From positions 49,552-113,551 of the forward strand of contig BEXV01001056.1 of assembly GCA_003118195.1 (NCBI GenBank): DNA of 64,000 nt, written 5' to 3'. The stretch's first letter is position 1. Every line of letters starts with the position of its first letter. This document shows, in pieces, positions 37,041 to 48,978 of the stretch. The translations under genes and the position numbers were made by a program. Source of the DNA: Hemicentrotus pulcherrimus. Taxonomy: Eukaryota > Echinodermata > Echinoidea > Camarodonta > Strongylocentrotidae. Below the pieces are notes generated by a model that saw only the letters and a list, made by a program, of their open reading frames with translations, was not told the DNA's origin and did no database searches.

Positions 37041-38096
37041 CTTGGAGACGAAATGTTGGCACTCTTCCGTCGGCTCGGTTTTTGTAAACTGCATAAATCA
37101 GTGCGCACAACGTGCGTTGTAAGTGCCGAGCACGTGCTTTCTCGGTACGGTCCACGTGAGTTCTGCGTGCTCATTAGAAAGTTGAACTGGGGAAGTGGCG
37201 AGTAAGCACGGACCACGCGCTTATCACGTGCGCAGCACGTACTTGCTAAGTGCGCCTTCCGTAGAGCAAGTGATCGTGGGAAACAAATTTAAAAACGCAA
37301 GGGGTCAGTGCGTTGTGCGCTCGCTGGCAGTACCGGGCACGTACGTCACGCGAACTGGGGGTGAATCGGTAGCCCGAACGCAGCGAAAGTTCCTCGTGCA
37401 CTAAAAGTGCTACGGTGTGTCTGCGTGCTCCCAAATCTGTACGGAGGCGGTACTCACCACGTACCGATTCCCAAATTTTGCCCACGTTTTTGCACGTAGA
37501 CAGCACGCACGTGCAAGTACGGCGGGATGTGACCACCGCATTACATGCAGCTACCACCATATGGACGTAAAGCTCTTTGCATTTCCCTGAATATACAAAC
37601 AAATCGTGGCCAAACTATTGGACATGTTATATATGTGAAGGCACTATCTTCTTCCCGCACCGGCCTGTGTGCTCCTGCGTCTGAAGCAAGGATTTCAGTT
37701 CGCCGTGGATCTGCCGCACAGAATTGCACGGCCAGTTGTGACATTAGTTCCTAGACCATTGAAAACTTTACTTTAATTTGGTCACAAGAATGCAGTGGTT
37801 ACGCCGATGACCTTTGAAATTGCATGACCAATTAAGTAGGCCCAAATAACTAGCTTCTATTCATGTTCCATCGCACGAGGACAACATGCACACATTACGT
37901 GCAGCGATGCCCGATCAATATTTTGTTTCTAAATGAGGATGACCTCATTGAATGGTGGATGCATGTGTACTTTAAAGACATTTAGTTGTATCGCAAAAAC
38001 ATTACATACTCAGCGGTGGATCCAGGAAATTCAAAAAGAGGACACCGAGTCCAAAATTGCCACTGCCCCTATTTGTTTCTCTCGTTGGAAATCAAT

Positions 38097-38138
38097 TCTC
38101 TCTCTCTCTCTCTCACAAACACACACACACACACACAC
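38097..38138. repeat. TC and AC compound microsatellite
   Basis: (TC)n to 38114 followed by (AC)n. Confidence 0.95.
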
Positions 38139-38819
38139 GGAATTTTTTTTTTCTGGGGAAGCACTTCTGTCTTTAAACGGATGGGTTCTAGGGGGCCGTC
38201 TTAGGACCCCTATCGGGTTGCCGAGGCAAAGCCCCAGACGCTCTTAAATTTTTTAAAACAATTTAAACCTTCAAGATGACCGCACGATTGAAAGAAATTG
38301 TTGTTTTTACTTCAAATGAAACAACACCTATCATTTCATTTTGTTAAAAATCATCTATCTTTCTATTGCATTGCAACTTTTTTTCTCGTACTCTTCTACT
38401 TTTGTGACAAGCCTTCATTGTCGAGCCTTCTCATCGGCAAAATAATCTTTATGTGTAAATGTAAGCTTCATGATCTTTTTTCTCTCTCATTTTCCGTTTC
38501 CCCTCTCCTTTTCCGTTTTCCCTTTCCCTCTATTTTCTTCTCTTGAACCTCCTTTTCTCTTTTTTTCTTCTCTTTTTTATATCTTTCGGCCTGTATCACC
38601 ACTCTACAGACCCTCGCTTCGAGTGAATAAAGAGTAAAGATAACAATTGAGTAATTTACATTAGAAGACAGTCAAGTTATTGACTTGGAATGGAGAGGAG
38701 AACAAGATAGAACTGGAGGAGATGCTTGCAGCCAATTTAGGGATAGGGTACAAGTTACAAGGGCCTCTTGTCCCGAACCCCTTCCCCATCGCATGGCAAA
38801 GACATGTCCAATCAAGAAA

Positions 38820-38985
38820 GAGAAACAAATTAGAGAGATAGAGAGTGTAAGGGAGAGGGAAAGAGAGAGAGAAAGAGAATGAGAGGCAGTTAGAAAGGGA
38901 GAGAATGAGAGAAAAAGGGAAAGGGTGAGAGAGAGAGAGAGAGAAAAGAAACAAAGAGAGAGAGAGAAAGAGAGAGAACTTGATC
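38820..38985. repeat. AG-rich simple repeat
   Basis: Degenerate GAGA tract. The S/L/F-rich frames on the other strand are by-products. Confidence 0.9.
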
Positions 38986-39267
38986 GCAGCACAACCTAGT
39001 GAAGAGTGCAAAGAAAAGTAATTTGCTTATAGCACACAGAAGGGCCATAACCATACTCTCTTGTCAAAATGCTTTTAGCATGAGGTTCATTCTTCAGTCT
39101 TTTAGATGTTTAAGTCACGTCCCGATATGGCAATACCTGCTTATTACCTTCGTAAGAACTTTACTCTTACGTCAAAACAATTATTCTGCGTGACATCTGA
39201 CATGTCAGCGCCGTTGATACCCAAGGGCAGACTTTTCCCTCTAACGACACGAGATCATTTGATAGCT

Positions 39268-39390
39268 CGGTCACACCGCCAAAGCGACACCAGACCGACT
39301 CCAAACCAAATTCATAGGAGCAATGTACTTTTTTGTCGGCATATTGCTGGTCTGTTGTCGGTTTGTTGACGGTCTGGTGTCAGTCTCGTC
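39268..39390. mobile_element. MITE family J, copy 2
   Basis: GGTCACACCGCCAAAGCGAC, then ACACCAGACCGACTCCAAAC. Near the right end the inverse GTTGACGGTCTGGTGTC is present. Confidence 0.6.
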
Positions 39391-42300
39391 AGACTAGAAA
39401 CCGCTCCTTTATATGTATTACATGTACTTGTTTCAATGAAAACCCAATTCGCCAAAACCCAAACTCACATACTCGTCGTACACATTTAGTAGTGACAATT
39501 TTAGACCTCAAAGGGAAGATGGAAGTGTGATAATCTTTAGATTTGTTTCTGTAAAAATTGTTGTTTCTCGCTTTCTCCGTTTCTCCGTTTCTCCCTTTCT
39601 AGCCTTATTTCATAGCCTTTCACCTCCCCTCTCATCCAATCTCTCTCGACCCCCTTTCTTAACCTTTCTCTTTCACTAAACATGATAATAAACATAAACA
39701 TGCAAACCAATTATTAAAGTTGTACAAGTTAACCTTGCGATTTTAATTTAATCGTCGAAATTTTATTATAACTGCGTTATATCATTACTTGTAAGTAATT
39801 TAGAAGATAGCACATGTGTAAATGACCCCTAAATATCCACATATCTTTTACACATGAAGAGGTCCCACTTTGTGCATTTAAGAATATGGCTTATCATTGC
39901 CATGGTGATGGACGTGCTTTGTGAATACCTTTTGTTTGCCCCTTGAAAAGAATTGTTCCACCTGTGTATCATAGATCGTACCACAGGTGCATCATTATAA
40001 TGATAATGATTACATAAATTTCATGAACTCTGTCCAGCAGTCGTCACGATGGGTTTTAAAGTTTTGCACAAAATTAATGACCTCTATCTACCGATAAGCA
40101 GATATTAACTCACAAGTGGCTTATTCACAATCTGTTATGATAACAATTTGTGTTAGAGGATATGCAATTGTGCTTACTAAGTTGTCAACAAAAATGTTAA
40201 TTTGTAGATATACGTTGCGATATTGATTATACATACATGTATATATTATTCTACAACAAATTCTATATTCGTCGCCTCGAAATCAGAGTTTCGTCATGAC
40301 GACATATTATAAGTTGTATTATTTAATATTATTTGATGGAAAGTAGTAAAATATAGTAATACGATGTTGCATCAAAAGCTATTACTGCATTAAAGTGTAA
40401 AGGTAGCTAGAATGTAAATCAACGTAAATCATATTCTTGACAATTGATGTGATAACAAATCGACTATCAATGGTTATAAATGATAATATCAAAATATTAC
40501 TTTATATCATTTACGAAACAAACAAACGTTGCCTTGATATAATTAGGCAAATAAGAGAAGGCTTTCACCTTTCCGAGATATATTCATGATCATATACTTA
40601 TACAAAAATATTTTCCTCATAGTTTTGAAAGACTCGGCACAATTAATAACAACGCAATAAGTTTGGGCACAGGGTGCGCTCGTTTGTTCAATTAGAGTAC
40701 ATGTTGAATTTAGTGATAAATGTTGTACAAAATTAAAATAAACTATATACACGGACGGTTCACATTAATCACAATGACAATTCTCATAGAACTGAAATAC
40801 CAATCACCCTTCTTGCAAAAACGTAAGTTAACGAAGAGAAAGTCTAAGCTTTTTAATCATGTTTAAAGCCCTACATTCAAGGGGCTAGGTGTGCAAATCT
40901 ATTGATTGATTAGAAAGAACAGCTATTGTCTTATATAATTACAATTTTTTTAAAAGAATTGTCTGATTATTTTTAAATTAGGTTTCGGTGATGAGTATCA
41001 TAAAAAAATATGAGATATTCTGTCTCATTTGCATTTCTATCAAAAGGGGCATCATGCTAAAAAAGGAAAGGTTGCCATATATCTACTAATTGGGACGAAA
41101 ATATTAACTCTCGCCATAAAACTGGTATATGTGAAACACGGATGTAATGGAAGGACGCGAATCGATTGGGATATTCATAATCCATACTCTAGACTGCTAG
41201 CCAAACGATATATTCTACACATCACCTCACTGTTCATCAACACGTTTTGACCATTTTGAATGGCGCCTACTTTTGCGTAATCACGTGATCATTTCCTGGG
41301 CAAAGCGTACATCAGTTCTGTTCGTGGGCTTTTGCTGAATGGCACCGGAATACTCTCAGAGTGGTTTGTATATAATTATAATCCATGAATTACCCACCAA
41401 TAAAATCTTGTTAAGATATTGCGTCCACAAAAAGAACATGATTATAGAAAGTATGCCTTATCCAAATACTGACACAATGATGAGGTTTTTTTTTCTCAAT
41501 CTAACATAAACATTGTGAGAAAAAAAAAGAACCAAATGGTTCGAAATAGGGATATGTATCGGCTCAAGTAACTCATATTATGCTCATTTCTTATCATAAC
41601 TTAAGACAAAAATGGACCAGAGCACAACAGATTATCACTGAGAAGACATAAATGATAATAAAGCATAATTCTGACTAAACGTAGGTGTGTCCTTGAATTG
41701 AGAGATATGTAAACAAGGCTGGGTTTCACTGGTAAGCTACGCCCAAGCTTTGTCTTTCTTCACACACGCACATACACGCACGGCGCATATCCATGCACAA
41801 ACCTACATACACCCCATGCAAGAGAGAGGGGTCGACTACTATGTGGATTATAGATAATATACAGGTCAATCCAATATCCCGTTTTTAATTATTTTCACCC
41901 AACAAAGAAAAAAAAGACATCAATAACCGGAGAAGCTAATAATAAAAGGTAGTTTGAAAAGAGGAAAATTTATTCGAGTGACATTTCTACGAAGTCATTT
42001 GTAATTGCTTTACAGTTTGTATCTCTCTTAGAATATAGGTTATAGTCTTTAGGTTACTGTATCATCTTACACAATGATAATTTTTGACATTGCATTTACA
42101 AGAAATATTTATTCATTTAATAATTACCATGGTCTAGAAGTAAATAACTTTGCCTTTCATAAAATGACTTTATTTTCGGTCTCACCCTTTTCTTTCTTTA
42201 GATATGGTAGTATTTTAGTAACAAAATTATTATTACCAGCCTCTATGTCGATCATTGAAATATGGATATATGTATAATATAGCAATATACTGAAGACGAA

Positions 42301-42558
42301 CGAAAATACTTTTGAGAAATTGACTCGTTACGTTCGACGTATCAATAGACTGATAGGTAATGGGAACGGGTATTGAAATTGTGTAGGTTGATTGTTATGT
42401 GAAGTCTCTTTGAAATAGAGTGTGAGATAATGTATAGATCTAGTTTATTATGTATAATACCAGTCCTTCAAGTGTGTTCACGATGTCACTCGGTTTCTCG
42501 ATTTGTAATCGCAATAGTGCATTAATCACTCCTATACGTCCGACCCATTCTCGTTCCT

Positions 42559-42860
42559 GGGGGGTGTTTCACAAAGATTTTAAGTTAAACTTAACTCTAA
42601 GTTGGACTTAAAACTTATGGAGAACCATTTGTAGCCTTAAAATATAATATAAAATTAGAAAATTTTAGACTTTTTAAAAATTCCACATCGACAACATGAG
42701 ATCTCCGTGATAAAAGAAAATATGAATGATTTGATTCAACATTTTATGCCTTTAAAAAAAAACTTTTACAAAATATTTTTAAAGCTGCTAACGGCTTTCC
42801 ATAAAAGGTAAGTCCAACCTAGAGATAAGTTCAACTTAGGATCTTTGTGAAACACCTCCC
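42559..42860 (+). mobile_element. MITE family H, copy 1
   Basis: Left end GGGGGTGTTTCACAAAGAT, then TTAAACTTAACTCTAAGTTG. Right end TAGAGATAAGTTCAACTTAG and ATCTTTGTGAAACACCTCCC. The two ends are inverted repeats of about 45 bases. The copy at 46839-47151 shares the ends and part of the interior in the reverse sense. Confidence 0.85.
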
Positions 42861-44394
42861 TGGTGTGTGGGATACAGCTTAGAAATCTAATGCCAATGGA
42901 GCAGGCACCATATTGTATATATAAGTGAATATAAAAACATCGAGTGAAGTTTATATGAGCGAGAAGGCCGAATTTTCATTATTGCTGCTAAGACAAACCA
43001 GACCACATTTGCAAAAAGGCACACACATATTTAACAATTGAACATACAACGTGTAATCATCAATCTCGAGAAGAAAAGAAGAAATATTTTGATCTTTCTC
43101 GACAATTAGATTGAAATCTTTACTAAACAATGTTACCAAAAAAAGTATTCATACCTGTACAAATTGATGAAAATATCAAAATTTAGAACATATTATAATG
43201 TTAACTCTTATAATACAGTAATGCAGATATAATTATGTAAATTTTGTCAAAACATATTTCTGATTTCTATTGCGTTGTTTATCTATTGCAATATAATCTA
43301 GAATATTGTGAATTAAAACTTTTCAGAAAAAGAGGTATTTAAAGGATGCATCATTGATGTCAATTATGAACAATACCACTTACTTCTATCCTTACAACAT
43401 CACGCTTAAAAGAGCATTAAAATTCGTTCCCTAAAATAGAAAGATTAAAAATTGATATACGACAATATCTCGTTATAATGTATGCCTTTGCTTTTTAACA
43501 TATCTTCACTTTGGTAGTACGCTGTACGTTTGGCAGACGGGGGAAAAAATCCAGGGGAAGAGGAAAATGCAAACCTAAGAGAAATTTCCGGGCAATGGTC
43601 CCATCGGATAATTTGGAAAAAGAATGCAAAAGAATGTAAATAATATAATGAGTAGAGGCTATATCATATTGTTTAACATATGACGTTCTTTTTGTGCAAG
43701 GTTTTATTAGAGATGAATACATTTTACATTTTGTAATATGTACTCTTTGTACACTGGGGTGGAGCGCTGTAATCTAAAAAGAAAGACAAAATCATTCCTC
43801 GTTCGATCCTTGTTGACGTCATTTGTTGTAACTCAGCATATTTCATTTTCATTCAAATTGAAAAAGTATTGCTAAATTTTTCGTATTAAATGCCTGCTTC
43901 TGAATAACATCTATTTGGATTAAGTAACAAACATTTTACATCAAATTAGAATTCAGAATGCATTATATAAGAATCGTTTGATCACTACTATGTTGTTCTT
44001 TTATAACATTATTTGAGAAAATCTAGGTAAACAAATAATGGGAATGAAGTACATATTAAGTCCTTAGGATAAGTGATACAGAAGATGGACAAAAAAAAGA
44101 TGTCGACATCAAATTGGTGAAATAAATTTTGAACTGTTTGTACACATTACACTACTCATCGATTTTGATTTTGAACTCCTTTTCTCGTTTTAATCTTACA
44201 ATCATTATCTGCTGCAATCAAATTTCGTGGAACCGTAAACATTATATCCTCCCATCACATTATCTTACCTATTTCAATGCAAAACCCATTCTTATGAGTT
44301 TCATTGCCAATTCTCTCAATAATGTATTCCTCCTCTGTTCCATGTATTTATACTGTTCAACTCAATCAACTCCGTCAATGTATGAACACACATA
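42861..44394. other. No gene recognised between MITE H and the WDR86-like gene end
   Basis: AT-rich, with short frames only. This is probably the intergenic region downstream of the minus-strand gene. Confidence 0.5.
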
Positions 44395-44400
44395 TTTATT
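44395..44400 (-). promoter_or_regulatory. Candidate poly(A) signal of the WDR86-like gene
   Basis: An AATAAA hexamer on the minus strand lies about 100 bases after the stop codon. It is followed at once by a GT-rich stretch (TATGTGTGTTC), as expected of a cleavage and polyadenylation region. If used, the 3' UTR is only about 100-125 nt. Confidence 0.5.
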
Positions 44401-44498
44401 TTGTTTGTACGGCGGGGAAACTTTATACATTCGAGACGAAACTGATGTAAACATTCTGGCACAAGATGGGCTGTTTTTTGAAATATTATTCTTATACT

Positions 44499-45008
44499 TT
44501 AGTTGGTATCCATCTGTTCAATCTCTCTCATCAGTCTCTCTTCCTCACTATCGTCTCCTTTCTCGCTATCTTTCTTCTCGGACGACATCTCCACATCCCT
44601 GCCTCCATTCTTCTCATTATTCTCAAAGTCATTCTTCTCTGGAAGGCTATCCCTATCCGCTTTGTTGTTTTCATCCATCTTTTCATCCACTTGATCATCC
44701 CCCTCCACCGCTTCTTTCTTCTTTTTCCCAGCCTCCCTTCGCTCCTTCAGCTTCTTCGCCATTTCCAGCTTTTGTTGATCCAACACTTTCTTGGCCTCAA
44801 TTTTCGCCAGCTTGGCTTTTTCTTTCTCTTGTTTGGCCTTCTCTTTTCGCTCTTTCTCTTTCTTTTTCCTTTCTTCTTTTTCTTTCTTCTTCTTCTCCTT
44901 CTCCTCTTCGTCGTCGCCGAAGCTAGTGATCTCGTCTTTGATGTCGGAGCAGTCGTAGACGTTTACCGTTCCATCGAAAGATGAGGTAGCAAGCTTCCCA
45001 TCTAGCAA
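44499..45008 (-). CDS. WDR86-like WD40 protein, terminal exon with charged tail
   Basis: The last exon follows a CAACCATCAG acceptor and encodes 169 residues before a TAA stop. It starts LLDGKLATSSFDGTVNVYD, which closes the final WD40 blade. After a short acidic linker (SFGDDEEE) comes a stretch of about 75 residues dominated by alternating K and E (KEKKKKEKEERKKKEKERKE and onward). This looks like a long charged alpha helix or coiled coil. A hydrophilic, acidic end follows (EEVEGDD-type and SEEERLMREIEQMDTN-like). An open frame continues upstream of 45008 to a Met at 45077, but those 23 codons are intron read-through: the acceptor site and the clean join to the previous exon argue for the start used here. 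Human WDR86, as I remember it, lacks such a tail, so this may be a lineage-specific extension or may point to a different WD40 family member. Confidence 0.85.
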   Translation of the reverse strand: MLDGKLATSSFDGTVNVYDCSDIKDEITSFGDDEEEKEKKKKEKEERKKKEKERKEKAKQEKEKAKLAKIEAKKVLDQQKLEMAKKLKERREAGKKKKEAVEGDDQVDEKMDENNKADRDSLPEKNDFENNEKNGGRDVEMSSEKKDSEKGDDSEEERLMREIEQMDTN

Positions 45009-46269
45009 CTGATGGTTGCAACAAATGAATGATATATAATGATTTAATTTCATTTCATTTCCTAATGTTAACATCATCTTTTTAAAATATACATTTTAAA
45101 TAAAATATAAGCACAGATTAGATATCATGTTTCATTATACACGTATTTTTATTTCGATAAATGTTAACCAAACAATTTTTGCAGAAAATGTGTATTACTT
45201 GTTGAAAATGAAATATGTAGGCCTCCCTTTAATTTCTTTTAGATATGATTGTATAAAATAAATTTGTTGTCTACATTTAATTTCAATTGATCATACACCA
45301 TCAAGATTTCATTCAGGTATTGAAAGTACATGTTTCTTCATATTAGCCATGTCAAAATATGACTTTGAAAATCTCTTGTGAGGCATGCAGTACAATAATC
45401 GATTTTGGAATCCACTTATATTTATCTCCCATTCCTTTTTCTATCGACATATTTCCATATTTTGTTTATCCTATGTCTGCTTTTTTACTTCAATCAGCAA
45501 TTGATCTAGCAAGAAATACAAATACATTGCGCTCAGCGATCAGGGATGTTGACACTTGAGCAATTATCGTTTCCGATTGTTACCTATTAATTATTTATAC
45601 CAGTTTCAACGGTTGCTATGCAGGCGGATTATTTACGGTCACAACCGTTTGGTAAAAGTCAATATTTTGCCAGACACGCAGTCCGATTTGAATGATTCAG
45701 ATCTAAAATGAATATATCATAAAGTCATGTTTCCAAGGCTTGGGAAGGGAACAATGGAGCTGCAGAGCAATATTTATCCTCCAATAAATCAAGCAATTAA
45801 ACATTTCCATCACCATACTCCCTTCATTAAACAATATCGTCCCTGTCTGATATAAACCCGTATTGTTTCTTTCATTTGTCCATTCTTAATTTTCATACTT
45901 TCAGGGTCAATTTATCATACTTGTAATTTGTCCATATATTATTAACGATGATAAGAAAGAAAGATATTTGATTTGATAGTATAAGTGTTTTTCATAAATA
46001 TTTTCTAATTTGACTTTGATCTTCAACTCATTACAGTATTTTTCTTCGTATACGTTGATATACCCTTTTTATGTTATAATTGTACAGTGGCTTTTTTCCC
46101 CCGCCACCTCGAGCGTTTAAAAAAAATTATTATCATTACTATTATTAATATTACTATCATTATTATAATCATTATTATTGTTTTTTATTATCATCATCAG
46201 TATAATTGCTAATAACATTACCATTATTACTGTCATTGCTATCTTTATGTTAAACATGAATGTCCTTAC
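45009..46269 (-). other. Intron of the WDR86-like gene (1,261 bp)
   Basis: GT at its start (46269-46268) and AG at its end (45010-45009) on the minus strand. It contains an ATT-rich simple repeat at about 46128-46215 and nothing coding that I recognise. Confidence 0.8.
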
Positions 46270-46373
46270 CAGAATAGAGTATACTGCTCCTTCGTGCCCC
46301 TTAAACGTCCTTTTCAGTGCTCCTGATTTGGCATCATAAACCCGAGCAAAGCCGTCACCACAAGCAGTGTAAA
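46270..46373 (-). CDS. WDR86-like WD40 protein, internal exon
   Basis: This 104-nt minus-strand exon lies between a TTTTCAG acceptor and a GTAAGG donor. It completes a split Val codon, then encodes 34 residues beginning YTACGDGFARVYDAKSGALK and ending with FKGHEGAVYSIL. This is the heart of a WD40 blade (strand d GDGFARVYDAKSG, then the GH dipeptide that opens the next blade). The FARVYDAKSGALKRTFKGH stretch resembles human WDR86 ARAFDAQSGELRRVFRGH as I remember it, which is the best evidence for the family. The exon ends in phase 0 and the next exon opens in phase 0. The intron before it is 5,922 bp (46374-52295) and the one after it is 1,261 bp (45009-46269). The ORF is too short for a naive ORF search and is seen only through splicing. 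Confidence 0.85.
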
Positions 46374-46584
46374 CTGAAAAATAAAACGGAATTGTTCTTC
46401 GTAAATATGATATGAGTATACAAAATACACAGTATAATCAAAGATAGAGGTGAGATGCAAAGATTTGGTAAACTACAAAGTGTTCAAAAGTACATTTTCG
46501 ATCATTTTATTAAGGTGATATAAACAACGAAAGTTGTAGTAGAAGTAAAGTGATTATTATTATTTTTTTGAAGAAAAAAAACCG

Positions 46585-46745
46585 TGGTAGGAGCAGCAGC
46601 AAAAGAAGTAGCAGTAGTAGTAGTAAAAGTGGTTATAGGAGGATACGAAGGAGGAGGAGGAGGAGGAGGAGAAGGAGGAGGAGGAGGAGAACAAATAATA
46701 GAAGCTGTAGTCGTATACGTAGCAGCTGCAGTAGCATTATCGTAG
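46585..46745. repeat. AGC/AGT/GGA trinucleotide tracts
   Basis: AGCAGC, GTAGTAGTAG and GGAGGAGGA runs. The R- and S-rich frames over it are not genes. Confidence 0.9.
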
Positions 46746-46838
46746 TATAAGAGGGAGAAGTGTAAACAGTTGTCGTGGTCATGATCCTCATTGTGGTTAA
46801 GTGACAGAAACGATACATGTATGTAGTCAAACATCACC

Positions 46839-47151
46839 TTGGGATGTTTCAAAAAGATCCTAAGTTGAACTTATCTCTAAGTTGGATTTTAACAATTATG
46901 GAAAGCCGTTATCTTCTTCTTTTTTTTTGGTAAAAGTTATTTTGAAAGGCATAAAATCTTAATTCAAATCATTCATATTTTCTATTATCAAGGAGATTTC
47001 ATGTTCTTGATGTGGAATTTATGAAAAGTCAAAAATACCTGGATTTTTGCTTTTGAATATATTTTATGTTAAGGCTACTTATGGCTCTCCGTAATGTAAC
47101 ATTCCAACTAAGAGATGAGCTTGACTTAGGATCTTTGTGAAACACCCCCAA
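46839..47151 (-). mobile_element. MITE family H, copy 2 (in intron)
   Basis: Ends TTGGGATGTTTCAAAAAGAT and ATCTTTGTGAAACACCCCCA are inverted repeats, with CCTAAGTTGAACTTATCTC just inside the left end. Its interior (GGCATAAAATC, TTCATATTTTC) matches 42559-42860 in inverse orientation. Confidence 0.85.
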
Positions 47152-48368
47152 GAATGATTTCACATTACCATCGTTTCCGCATTGCTGAAAAAGTTTTTTT
47201 TTTTCTTCATCAAAACGACTGCGAGTCATTTCTATTCTCTGTTCATGTCCTTCCAAGGTTACATCTACTGTCATCAACGATCAATAGACGTGGGAAATGC
47301 GTCAACGGGCTAAGTAAAGTAAAGCTATCATTTGTGCTTTCCCGTAGGTTTTCAATGTCGTGTCTCGTTCTGCTTCCCAACTACACGTACACTGGAACAA
47401 ACAAAAACAAATTGCATTGAGAAGGTCTGTCCTGTATTTCCCAATAATCTTTCTTTGTCTATCCTGTCTGTCTCCCTCTGTCTCTATCTATCTATCTATC
47501 ACTTTATTTTTCCCCCTACAATTCCCACACGCCCCCTCCCCTCTCTCTCTTTCTCGTCTCCTCCCCCTTGTCCATCCTAACACCCTTTCTTCTCCCCTTT
47601 GGAATTTTTTAAAAAACACATGGCTGTTGACCTATGGGGGGGGGGATGAGGTAGGGGTGGGAGAATGAGCCCCTATAGAGTAGTTATATAAAACAGGAAG
47701 AAATAGAGAAGAAAAATTACGACAGGGAGAAGCGGAAGGGAACTTAGATAGGAAATAAAAGAACCATAGAATATCGAATTGAGTAGTCTCGTTAATTAGC
47801 ATTGTTTTCATCTGGTCTGATGTCAGTTCACCATTCAATTGCCAACCCCACACTACGCAATTCACCTGCTGAAAGTTTGATATGATACGATTTACAATCT
47901 ACTACTGACAGATGGAATATTTTGATGATGTTATCTACTAATTAACGACGTCCTTACAATTAAGAACAGACGTATAATAATGAGTAAATTAGTCATGTGT
48001 ATCGTTGGTCTTAAAAAAACGCATTTACAATTATCCACCCACTCCCTTCTTTAATCAAATCACTAATATTTTCAATTCAAGACATTCTTTACAAATTAGG
48101 AAAGCTTGACGTATGGGTAAATGTTCGATTTTGTAATGAGGTGACAATTAGGACGGGGAAGCTGACGACCATTTACTGATTGGAAACATTGTCTCCATAC
48201 TTGGATCTCACCGAAGCCTTATTATAAAAGGTGAGGCTGAGTGTGTTGCAGGACCACATCACTAAAGGGTTTTATGGTAGGACACCGGTTGACTTTGTAT
48301 TGAATAAGACTTATGAACATTTGGAAGAAGGAAAATAATAACAAGTCTATTCAATCTCGCAGAATATC

Positions 48369-48395
48369 ACACACACACACACAAAAAAAAAAAAC
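48369..48395. repeat. AC microsatellite and A run
   Basis: ACACAC then A12. A second short ACAC run lies at 48457-48470. Confidence 0.9.
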
Positions 48396-48518
48396 GTGTA
48401 CAAACATATACAGATATGGGAATATGCAAAAAGACCAAGAAACCAAACCAAACCAAACACACACACACACGCGCGCCACGCACAAATGCAAGTACAAAAA
48501 CACGTATGGCTTTTAAAA

Positions 48519-48610
48519 GTCACACCGCCAAATCGACACCAGACCGACTCCAAACCAACCCCAAACGGGGTAATGTACTAATATCTTGACGGTCTATTGT
48601 CGCATCCGTC
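48519..48610. mobile_element. MITE family J, copy 3 (partial)
   Basis: GTCACACCGCCAAATCGACA, then CCAGACCGACTCCAAACCAA as in the 39268 copy. The right end is only partly preserved (TTGACGGTCTATTGTC). Confidence 0.6.
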
Positions 48611-48643
48611 TTACAAAGAAATGATATACATCCCAAATTATTT

Positions 48644-48745
48644 GCGATTAATATCAATTGCAACTAAGTACATAAAAGATAGGATACTGAAAACTTGCGA
48701 TTGATTGGACGACTTGCGATTGATTTGGATCAATCGCAACTCTTG
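48644..48745. repeat. Palindromic dispersed repeat (ATCAATCGCAACTC type), copy 2
   Basis: TTGCGATTGATTTGGATCAA and the following TCGCAACTC form a palindrome with 10-base arms. A weaker TTGCGATTAATATCAATTGC lies 60 bases before it. Confidence 0.65.
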
Positions 48746-48749
48746 ATTA

Positions 48750-48962
48750 TGCCTCAGTCACAATTTTGCGTATTACTGCGTATTTATGGCAAGCAGTTTT
48801 AACATTTATTTTTTATTTCTGGATAACAAGAAATGATGTCGTTGTTGTAAAGCAATGGTCATTCTTGATCTCAAGAATGCGATTACTTGATATCAAGAAT
48901 TCATTTCTTATTTCAAGAATTTAATTCTTAATAGCCAAATTCGCAAAGGTGTGACTGAGGCA
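48750..48962. mobile_element. MITE family F, copy 1, TTA target duplication
   Basis: The 213-bp element opens TGCCTCAGTCACA and closes TGTGACTGAGGCA, with TTA on both sides (48747-48749 and 48963-48965). A three-base TTA duplication is typical of PIF/Harbinger elements. An inner CTGCGTATTTATGGCAAGC and TTTTAACATTTATT stretch is shared with 51335-51661. Confidence 0.8.
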
Positions 48963-48978
48963 TTAAACGGGGCCTTAA

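Larger units (their letters stand above)
35235..37543 (+). mobile_element. Decayed PIF/Harbinger DNA transposon with terminal inverted repeats
   Basis: The ends are inverted repeats: the left end begins TAATGCGTTGGTCACATCCC and the reverse complement of the right end begins TAATGCGGTGGTCACATCCC. The likeness continues for about 30 bases. Inside each end are many copies of a CGTGCTTACAA / TTGTAAGTGCG-type motif in both orientations (35390-35610 and 37100-37420). The interior is clearly more GC-rich than the flanks. It carries a transposase relic on the plus strand and a convergent MADF/Myb-like relic on the minus strand, the usual two-gene layout of Harbinger elements. Both are broken, so the element cannot act on its own. 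The exact target duplication is unclear: TAA is at the left edge and TTA at the right, which may belong to the inverted repeat itself. Confidence 0.85.
37544..42558. other. No gene recognised; simple repeats and MITE J
   Basis: TC then AC microsatellites at 38097-38138, an AG-rich tract at 38820-38985 and a MITE J copy at 39268. Segments CAGCGGTGGATCCAGGAAAT (38011) and TTGCCGAGGCAAAGCCCCAG (38218) look like parts of a dispersed repeat. Nothing coding is recognised. Confidence 0.5.

Noticed and set aside
44129..44984. Plus-strand open frames of 265 and 172 codons
   Set aside because: They are antisense to the K/E-rich terminal exon; the S, L, P and F runs are the complement of GAA/AAG codons.
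46502..46852. Proline/threonine-rich and leucine-rich frames
   Set aside because: They come from trinucleotide repeats within an intron of the WDR86-like gene.
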